From: Peptococcus niger
GTDB lineage: Bacteria > Bacillota > Peptococcia > Peptococcales > Peptococcaceae
Direction of reading: 5' to 3'
Assembly: GCF_900101835.1 (NCBI RefSeq)
Contig: NZ_FNAF01000008.1
Span: forward strand, 1-64,000
DNA: 64,000 bases
This document shows, one piece after another, positions 58,288 to 64,000 of the stretch (position 1 is its first letter; each line of letters begins with the position of its first letter). Both the position numbers and the translations under genes were made by a program. Under the pieces are notes generated by a model that saw only the letters and a program-made list of their open reading frames with translations, made no database searches and had not been told where the DNA came from.

Positions 58288-60362
58288 CTTAAAAGCGGTT
58301 GGCAGGCCAGATAGCCCAAGGCCGCTGTGGAAACATTGTGCCACAAGGCGGTGGTGGTCGGTTGTAAAAGACCGGTAGCGCCTAGGATGAGCAAGCCGGT
58401 GTTGAAGGTAAATATCCGGTTAAAGTTGCTGTCCACACGGCGCATAAGCCGTATGCTGATTTTGCGCGCCGTCACCAGGGCAAGCAGATCGCTTTGCAGG
58501 AGGGTGACATCGGCCACTTCCCGCGCAACGTCTGAAGCATCCCGCAAGGAGACGGATACGTCAGCTTGGGCCAGGGCAGGCGTGTCGTTGACGCCGTCGC
58601 CGACCATGATGACTTTTTTGCCTTCATCTTGCAAGGTACGTATTTTTGCGGCTTTATCTTCCGGCAAGACTTCCGCAAAGTAGCGGTCAATGCCAAGTTC
58701 CTCGGCAATGCGTTCAGCAATTTGCGGACCATCACCGGTGAGCATGACCACATTTTGGATGCCTGTTTTACGCAGCAGGGCAATCACTTCTTTTGCTTCT
58801 TCCCGCGGCGGGTCTTGTATGCAAATAAAGCCGGCCAACTGGTCACCTATGGCCAAATAGACGCAGGAGTAACCGCTGCCTTCTTCACGCAGCAGGGTTT
58901 CTGCCGCTTCAGAAAAAACGATGCCCTTATCTTCTTCCAGGAAATGGCGGCTGCCAATGTGGACGGTCTGTCCACGCCATTCAGAAGTAATCCCGTGCGC
59001 CACAACATAACTGACGTCAGCATGTTCTTCACGGTGCTGCAGGCCTTCTTCCTCAGCTTGACGCACAATGGCGCGGGCCAAGCTGTGCGGGAAGTGTTCT
59101 TCCAGGCAGGCGGCCAGGCGCAAGACTTCGTCGCGATTCATGTCATCCATAAGCGGAATGACTTTTTTCACGCGCGGCGTGGCGCAGGTCAGCGTCCCCG
59201 TTTTGTCGAATACAACGGTATCCGCTTCAGCAAGGGCTTCCAGATACTTGCCGCCTTTGACCATGATACGATTTTGGGTGGCTTCACGCATGGCGGAAAT
59301 AATCGCCAGCGGTGTCGCCAACTTGATGGCACAAGAGTAGTCTACCGTCAAGGCGGAGAGGGCCTTGTGCCCATCGCGGGTCAAAAGCCAAACAATCCCG
59401 GCAAATAAGAAGCTGTAGGGTACAATGCGGTCTGCCAAGGCTTCCGCTTTGGCAGCTGTGCCGATTTTTTCATCTTCAGCACGTTCGACCATATTCAGGA
59501 TGTACTGGATACGGCTTTCTTCAAGCAATTTGCGCACGCGAATCACCAGTTCGCCTTCGGCGATAGCCGTTCCGGCGTATACCGAATCGCCGACTTCTTT
59601 AATCACCGGTGCGCTTTCACCGGTCAGGGTCTGTTGATTGACGCCGGCTTCTCCTGCAATGACTTCGCCATCCAGGGGAATCATGGTTCCGGACCGGACA
59701 ATGATTTCTTCGCCCACTTGAACATCGGAAAGGCTCTTTTGAACTTCAAGGCCCTCTTCCAGGCGCACCCAAACCGTATCCACGTTCATAATCAAGGCGG
59801 TGGTCAGGGCGTTTCTGGTCCGTTGACGCGCATACTCTTCAAGAATGTCGGAAATGCTCAGCAGGAACATGATCGAGGAGGCGCTGTGGTAGTGGCCAAA
59901 TGCGACGGATAAGCCAATCGCTGCGCCATCCAACACATCTACGTCAAAACGACCTTGACTGACGGATTTAAGGCCGCGCCACACATAGCGCAGGGCTGAG
60001 TAAACCGTCATGACCTTGTAAACAGGCATGGGCATAAAGCCTTTCAGCAACCGGCCCATAAAGGTCTTGGCCAGCATCCCCTTAAAGGTCAGGCTGATTT
60101 TAACGTGTTGATCTTGTTCATGTAAAGGCACCGGCGGATAACTTGCCACGTCAATGGCCTCGATATCCGCCGTAAGTTTTTCATTGTCCCCCATGTGACG
60201 CACCAAGATGGAGCCGGTCATATAGTTGACGTCAACGGAAAAAACCGTTGGCATCTGACCGATCACATGGCTTAAAATATAGCTATCGTCTTCACTAATG
60301 GCAAAGCGCGGTGCACGCAAGCGCAAATAACCCGGTAGGGCAGATACAACTTGGTAAGTCAT
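58260..60362 (-). CDS. Metal-translocating P1B-type ATPase
   Basis: 700 residues. N-terminal HMA-like part without the CxxC metal motif, then membrane helices and the actuator loop (LTGESAPV). The membrane metal site reads YSCAIKLATP (about 343), with Ser-Cys-Ala in place of the common Cys-Pro-Cys. The phosphorylation motif is DKTGTLT (Asp about 385), followed by MLTGDG and MVGDGVNDTPALAQADV. It exports or imports a transition metal that cannot be named; the unusual site is of the kind seen in CtpC-like pumps. It follows the DUF6110 gene by 17 bases. Confidence 0.92.
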   Translation of the reverse strand: MTYQVVSALPGYLRLRAPRFAISEDDSYILSHVIGQMPTVFSVDVNYMTGSILVRHMGDNEKLTADIEAIDVASYPPVPLHEQDQHVKISLTFKGMLAKTFMGRLLKGFMPMPVYKVMTVYSALRYVWRGLKSVSQGRFDVDVLDGAAIGLSVAFGHYHSASSIMFLLSISDILEEYARQRTRNALTTALIMNVDTVWVRLEEGLEVQKSLSDVQVGEEIIVRSGTMIPLDGEVIAGEAGVNQQTLTGESAPVIKEVGDSVYAGTAIAEGELVIRVRKLLEESRIQYILNMVERAEDEKIGTAAKAEALADRIVPYSFLFAGIVWLLTRDGHKALSALTVDYSCAIKLATPLAIISAMREATQNRIMVKGGKYLEALAEADTVVFDKTGTLTCATPRVKKVIPLMDDMNRDEVLRLAACLEEHFPHSLARAIVRQAEEEGLQHREEHADVSYVVAHGITSEWRGQTVHIGSRHFLEEDKGIVFSEAAETLLREEGSGYSCVYLAIGDQLAGFICIQDPPREEAKEVIALLRKTGIQNVVMLTGDGPQIAERIAEELGIDRYFAEVLPEDKAAKIRTLQDEGKKVIMVGDGVNDTPALAQADVSVSLRDASDVAREVADVTLLQSDLLALVTARKISIRLMRRVDSNFNRIFTFNTGLLILGATGLLQPTTTALWHNVSTAALGYLACQPLLSPKERTLAE

Positions 60363-60379
60363 GTACGGGCACCATCTTT

Positions 60380-60604
60380 CTAAGCCTCTTTATTGTCGCG
60401 TTTTTCTTCGACTAAGTCTTCTGCTTCTTCTCTCATCATTTCCAGTTGATAAGCGGCGTCTTGCTGAAGCTTCATGGTAGAAGCCACAGATTGAACGGCA
60501 AAGTTGCGAACAGGTTTACTGGAGAGCACCTTGCGGCCAATAACACCGGTCACCAAACCGCCGGCAAACAGCACTTTTTTGTGACATAATACATCTTTAA
60601 GCAT
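60380..60604 (-). CDS. DUF6110 family small protein, partner of the metal ATPase
   Basis: 74 residues from the ATG at 60604 with GGAGG 7 bases upstream; the longer frame to 60643 overlaps that RBS. A hydrophobic segment (VLFAGGLVTGVIG, about 10-22) is followed by a charged helix (LQQDAAYQLEMMREEAEDL). DUF6110 genes occur just upstream of this type of P-type ATPase; the role is unknown but may be as a subunit or metal carrier. It is the first gene of the two-gene operon. Confidence 0.8.
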   Translation of the reverse strand: MLKDVLCHKKVLFAGGLVTGVIGRKVLSSKPVRNFAVQSVASTMKLQQDAAYQLEMMREEAEDLVEEKRDNKEA

Positions 60605-60641
60605 GTGTTTCCCTCCTTTCAAAAAAACAGTAAGGTGATTC

Positions 60642-60708
60642 AAAATAAGAGATAATCAAGTATTATTCTCTTATTTTTCATTGTACACCCGGGTTAATCA
60701 AATATCAA
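60642..60708 (-). promoter_or_regulatory. Promoter and palindromic operator of the metal ATPase operon
   Basis: Minus-strand TTGATA (60703-60708), 17 bases, TACAAT (60680-60685), with a start near 60673. The inverted repeat (60642-60656 with 60662-60677, about 15 bases each side with one extra base) covers the start, as a repressor site would. Confidence 0.7.
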
Positions 60709-60878
60709 GATGCTGTTGCATTATTGTAAAATATTTATTTCATATTTTAGTAAGCAGTGTCTAATAATATGCGGTTTCGATGCCTACTTCACCCCCTCAA
60801 GGCCATCTTAGCCAGACAAACAAATCTTACATAAAAGACCTCTCTTTAACAACCGAGCTGGCTGTCTATTGCCAACAT

Positions 60879-61748
60879 CTATAAGCGCCGGTAACGGCTG
60901 TCCCGCAAAAGTTGGGGATTGGCCAAGAGGGCCTCCAGTTTTGCCAAGAAAGCCGGCTTAAGGTCATTGAGCCGGCCGGAAAGATTAAAGTAATTGGACG
61001 GATGGCGGCTGGAAAAATAACTGCCCGGCGACTCCAGGGCCGTCAACAAGGCCTGCATCTCTTCCACCGCCTCAAGGGGCGAAAGCAGGGTAAAGCGCCC
61101 CGCCTTGACATCCTCGTACAAGGGGGTCCCCGGTTCCACCATGAGGGTCAGGGCCCCGATATAGGCGGGATTCATCTGACTCAAAACCGCCGCCGTCTGC
61201 ACCGCATGGGCCTGCGAACCTGCCGGCCCGGCCAGGCCCATGATCACCATCACCGAAAGGGCCATTCCCGCTTCTTGGGCCCGCTCTGCGGCCGCCAGCA
61301 TGTCCGCTGCGGTTTCTCCTTTTCGAATGGCCTTCAACACCGCATCGCTGCCGGATTCCAGGCCCAAATAAAGGAGCGACAGGCCGGCCTGACGCAACTG
61401 GGCCAATTCTTCCGGCCTTTTTCGCAAAATGCTGCCGGCCCGGGCATAGGTTGACACCCGCTCCAAGCGGGGAAAGGCTGCCCTGAGAACGGTTAAAATG
61501 CGCAGCAATTTATCGGTAGACAGGGCCATCGAATCCCCATCGGCTAAAAAGACCCGCCGCGCCTGGGGACAGGCCGCCGCCCATTCATCAATGGCCTCCT
61601 GAACGGCGTCAAAGGGCACCACGGTAAATTGTTTGCCCCGGTACATGGAACAAAAGGTGCATTGGTTATGGGCACAGCCCAAGGTCACCTGAATGATGAC
61701 GCTATCGGCTTCACTCGGCGGCCGATACAAGGGGTAATCGTAATCCAT
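60879..61748 (-). CDS. Radical SAM protein
   Basis: 289 residues from the ATG at 61748 with AAGGAGG 5 bases upstream; the longer frame has no RBS and runs into the promoter of the next unit. The cluster motif is CAHNQCTFCSMYRGKQF with C-x4-C-x2-C, as in the Elp3-like group of uncharacterised radical SAM proteins. VFLADGDSMAL, YLGLESGSDAVL and VMVIMGLAG follow. It should make a 5'-deoxyadenosyl radical. The substrate is not known. Confidence 0.88.
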   Translation of the reverse strand: MDYDYPLYRPPSEADSVIIQVTLGCAHNQCTFCSMYRGKQFTVVPFDAVQEAIDEWAAACPQARRVFLADGDSMALSTDKLLRILTVLRAAFPRLERVSTYARAGSILRKRPEELAQLRQAGLSLLYLGLESGSDAVLKAIRKGETAADMLAAAERAQEAGMALSVMVIMGLAGPAGSQAHAVQTAAVLSQMNPAYIGALTLMVEPGTPLYEDVKAGRFTLLSPLEAVEEMQALLTALESPGSYFSSRHPSNYFNLSGRLNDLKPAFLAKLEALLANPQLLRDSRYRRL

Positions 61749-61868
61749 ACACGCCTCCTTAAGGCCAAACGTTGTCTTTATGTCTTCACCTTCACTGTAG
61801 CGAAAGAGGAAGACGGCGTCAAGTCTTCCCCACCGCCAAACAAAAACCGGGGATTGGCAAAAATAAGC

Positions 61869-61897
61869 TTGCATAAAAGCCCTGCATCCCTTATAAT
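61869..61897 (+). promoter_or_regulatory. Promoter of the ZTP riboswitch-MFS unit
   Basis: TTGCAT (61869-61874), 17 bases, TATAAT (61892-61897). Start expected near 61904. Confidence 0.75.
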
Positions 61898-61911
61898 ACA
61901 AGTACAATATA

Positions 61912-62012
61912 AATGACCGGCGTGCTGGCGGATTATGTGAATGAACACAGTGCACCCGGATAAATCATAGCCGACCGCCTGGGCAACCTAATGAATGGGT
62001 TGCTTTTTTTAT
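61912..62012 (+). promoter_or_regulatory. ZTP (pfl) riboswitch
   Basis: The two conserved halves of the pfl motif are visible: CGTGCTGGCGG near the 5' end and CCGCCTGGGCA (61976-61986). P1 is formed by CCGGCGTGC and GCACCCGG, and P2 by TGTG/CACA (61935-61948). Then comes a terminator GCAACC/GGGTTGC with seven T (61984-62009). ZMP/ZTP binding would prevent the terminator. ZTP signals lack of 10-formyl-tetrahydrofolate. Confidence 0.85.
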
Positions 62013-62087
62013 TGCCCTGCAATATAAAAAGGCAGCCAAGTCTCTTGTTAAGCCGCTTTGCGGCCACATCTGATTTGGAGGTCAAGT

Positions 62088-63356
62088 ATGAAATTACCTG
62101 AAAACAAATGGCTTCGCGCCGCCCTTCCTGCCCTGCTCATCCACTGCAGCATCGGTACCGTTTATTGCTGGTCATCCTTTTCCGCTGCACTGGCAGATGC
62201 CATTGGGGCCGCTCCGCAAAGGCTGGGCTTTGCCTTCAGCTTGGCCATTTTCTTTCTGGGCATGTCCGCCGCCTTTGCCGGTCCCTTTATTGAACGGAAC
62301 GTCCACAAGGCCGCCCTGGTCGCCTGCCTCTTTTTTACCACCGGCATGGTGGGCACCGGTTGGTGCATTCGCCATACGGCGCTTTTGGGCCCAAACTTGT
62401 CCCTTGCCGGCATCTTTCTTTTTTACGGGGTCATCATGGGCATCGGCCTGGGCATTGGCTATTTGACACCGGTCAAAACCCTCATGCTCTGGTTTCCCCG
62501 CAATAAGGGCCTGGGCACCGGCATTTCCATTATGGGCTTCGGCTTGGCCAAAGCCATCGCCAGCCCGGTTATGAACCATCTGCAGGAAAGCATCGGCCTG
62601 GCCAATATGTTCTTCGTCCTGGCGACGGTCTACTTTGTCATGATGATGGCCGGCTTCGTCTTGCTCAAAAAACCGGCCGGTTGGGTCGAACCGGTCGGCC
62701 GACCTACCTGCAACCGGCTGGCCCTCTTTCGCAATAAAACCTTTCTCGGCATTTGGACGGTCTTTTATTTAAACATCACCTGTGGCCTGGCCCTGATCGC
62801 CTACGAAAAACCCCTCCTGCAAACTGCCGGCATGGGCATTATTGCCATTAGTGCCATCCAAGCCCTGACCGCCGGCGCCAATGCCAGCGGCCGCTTGGCC
62901 CTTTCAACCATCAGCGACCACCTGCGCGACCGCAACAGCATCTACAAGCTCATTTTTTTCACCGCCCTCCTGGCCTGTGGCTTGTCCTTCAGCGTCAAAG
63001 CCGCCCAAGGCGGCATCGCCATCGCCTTGGTCATTCTCCTCATCGTCGTCAACGCCGGCTACGGTGGCGGTTTCAGCACCATGCCCGCCCTCTTGGAAAG
63101 CCGGTTCGGCATGGAAAACATCAGCACCATCCATGGCCTGGTCTTATCCGCCTGGGGCATCGCCGGCCTCACCGGCAACCAACTGGCCGCCTTCCTGCTC
63201 AAGCAATTTAACAGCTACGAAGCCATCTTCATCTGCCTGGCCGCCCTATACAGCATCGCCTTCATCATTGCCAACTTTGTGATTGCAGGGCAAGGAGAAA
63301 GCGCGGGTTTGCAGACCGCCTCCCCTCAAAAAAGTCAAAAACAGACCGCCGTCTAA
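62088..63356 (+). CDS. MFS transporter, oxalate/formate antiporter (OFA) type
   Basis: 422 residues with twelve membrane helices. The start PALLIHCSIGTVYCWSSFS and the middle PRNKGLGTGISIMGFGLAKAI are typical of OFA-type transporters. It is the only gene after a ZTP riboswitch, so the substrate may be formate or a folate or one-carbon compound. TTGGAGG lies 6 bases before the ATG at 62088; an upstream frame to 62058 lacks an RBS. Confidence 0.9.
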   Translation: MKLPENKWLRAALPALLIHCSIGTVYCWSSFSAALADAIGAAPQRLGFAFSLAIFFLGMSAAFAGPFIERNVHKAALVACLFFTTGMVGTGWCIRHTALLGPNLSLAGIFLFYGVIMGIGLGIGYLTPVKTLMLWFPRNKGLGTGISIMGFGLAKAIASPVMNHLQESIGLANMFFVLATVYFVMMMAGFVLLKKPAGWVEPVGRPTCNRLALFRNKTFLGIWTVFYLNITCGLALIAYEKPLLQTAGMGIIAISAIQALTAGANASGRLALSTISDHLRDRNSIYKLIFFTALLACGLSFSVKAAQGGIAIALVILLIVVNAGYGGGFSTMPALLESRFGMENISTIHGLVLSAWGIAGLTGNQLAAFLLKQFNSYEAIFICLAALYSIAFIIANFVIAGQGESAGLQTASPQKSQKQTAV

Positions 63357-63431
63357 ACACCTTAATCAGCTGACAGCCACCTTTACTTCAGCCCTTAATG
63401 ATAGCGGCTAATTTCAAGATGAACGCCTCAC

Positions 63432-63487
63432 AAAAAGAGTGCCGGCCCCGGGAAAATATCTTTTCCCCGAGGCCGGCACTCTTTTTC
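63432..63487. terminator. Bidirectional terminator
   Basis: AAAAAGAGTGCCGGCC pairs with GGCCGGCACTCTTTTT, with an inner GGGAAAA/TTTTCCC stem, between convergent genes. Confidence 0.93.
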
Positions 63488-63506
63488 TTATTCAATTGGA
63501 GGTAAC

Positions 63507-64000
63507 TTAGGACTTGTAATCATAGCCCAATTTCAAGGCCTTGGTGTTTAAGGCTTCGAATTTTTCCTTACCCTTTCTCTTAAAGGTATCGTTCATCCCA
63601 TCTGTAGCCTCTTCTAATGAAAAGGCCCCTGTCTCTCTAACGATTACCCCGCTCATGATGATGTTGGCGCCTTTTTTATGTTGAATTTCTTCAGCCAGGC
63701 TCATGCAGGGCACCGGAATGGTTTTGACATCTTTTCGGAAGTCATCCGGCACGGTTACCAGATCTGAATTATAGATAACCGTTCCGCCTTCTTTAATATT
63801 CTTGCCAAATTTCAGCAACGTTTCGTCATTCATGGCCAATAAAATATCCGCTTCTTCTTTCTCTGTGCAGTAAATCCGGTCCTCCCCAAATTTCACCACA
63901 CAACTGGCGGTGCCACCTCTCATAGCAGACCCGTATTCAGGGCTCCAGGTCGCATTCATTCCTTTATAAATGGCCATTTCCGCTATCATTGTGCCTGCCG
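63507..64000 (-). CDS. 2-oxoacid:acceptor oxidoreductase, gamma subunit (partial, 5' end outside window)
   Basis: The frame is open to the right edge (AGTMIAEMAIYKGM) and ends at 63507. NATWSPEYGSAMRGGTASC is the diagnostic stretch of KorC/VorC/PorC gamma subunits. The missing N-terminal part should hold GGQGV. The complex converts a 2-oxoacid to its acyl-CoA with ferredoxin reduction; the alpha and beta genes are expected upstream, beyond the edge. 2-Oxoisovalerate, 2-oxoglutarate and others are possible substrates. Confidence 0.93.
   Translation of the reverse strand, partial: AGTMIAEMAIYKGMNATWSPEYGSAMRGGTASCVVKFGEDRIYCTEKEEADILLAMNDETLLKFGKNIKEGGTVIYNSDLVTVPDDFRKDVKTIPVPCMSLAEEIQHKKGANIIMSGVIVRETGAFSLEEATDGMNDTFKRKGKEKFEALNTKALKLGYDYKS

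Overview
The window reads as chromosome of a Gram-positive anaerobe, most likely a member of the Clostridia. The evidence is sortase-assembled pili, a T-box leader, hydroxylamine reductase, a clostridial-type ferredoxin, flavodoxin and a 2-oxoacid oxidoreductase subunit. Most of it is visibly GC-rich. AT-rich islands stand out at about 29.6-39.1 kb, 46.4-51.3 kb and 55-58.2 kb. No rRNA, tRNA or CRISPR array was seen.

Layout. 1-7.7 kb is a sortase-dependent pilus locus on the minus strand: LPxTG major pilin, class C sortase, minor pilin, second sortase, and a vWA tip adhesin that runs off the left edge. A divergent Mga-like regulator sits beside it and is split by a -1 frameshift at a slippery heptamer. 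7.7-10.9 kb is a serine T-box operon with a SerA-like protein whose catalytic residues look lost, then seryl-tRNA synthetase. 10.9-15 kb holds small housekeeping enzymes. 15.1-18.1 kb holds hcp and a divergent Crp/Fnr regulator; one palindrome sits where it could activate hcp and repress the regulator. 18.6-21.1 kb is a ywlC-ywlE-rpiB-ywlG operon like that of Bacillus. 21.3-28.8 kb carries an iron-type flavodoxin unit, a small alarmone synthetase joined to a two-component system, and a polymer-forming membrane protein.

28.85-39.29 kb is a nested mobile element. An IS3-family element with both terminal inverted repeats still present is split by an AT-rich Tn4451-like transposon of about 9.5 kb. 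The transposon has a large serine recombinase at one end and a TnpW-like gene at the other, each broken by an in-frame stop. Its cargo is TetR, a complete ECF transporter (S, T and fused ATPases) and a MATE efflux pump. Several other genes in it are broken, and no relaxase gene was found.

39.3-46.3 kb encodes secreted or membrane proteins, three with copper-amine-oxidase-N-like domains, plus isocitrate dehydrogenase, a VanY carboxypeptidase and a ferredoxin. 46.4-53.4 kb is a LysR-linked cluster: SLC13-type transporter, zinc-ribbon protein, lone ABC ATPase, a protein of unknown function, and an alkaline-phosphatase-superfamily hydrolase. It is the best candidate here for an undescribed metabolic system. 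53.5-60.6 kb holds CapA, then a GltS symporter and an amidohydrolase flanked by two 91-92 bp copies of the 3' end and terminator of a metal P-type ATPase gene, then that ATPase and its DUF6110 partner. 60.9-64 kb has a radical SAM gene, a ZTP (pfl) riboswitch before an OFA-type MFS transporter, and the partial gamma subunit of a 2-oxoacid:acceptor oxidoreductase at the right edge.

All calls come from reading the sequence and from family knowledge. No database search was run.
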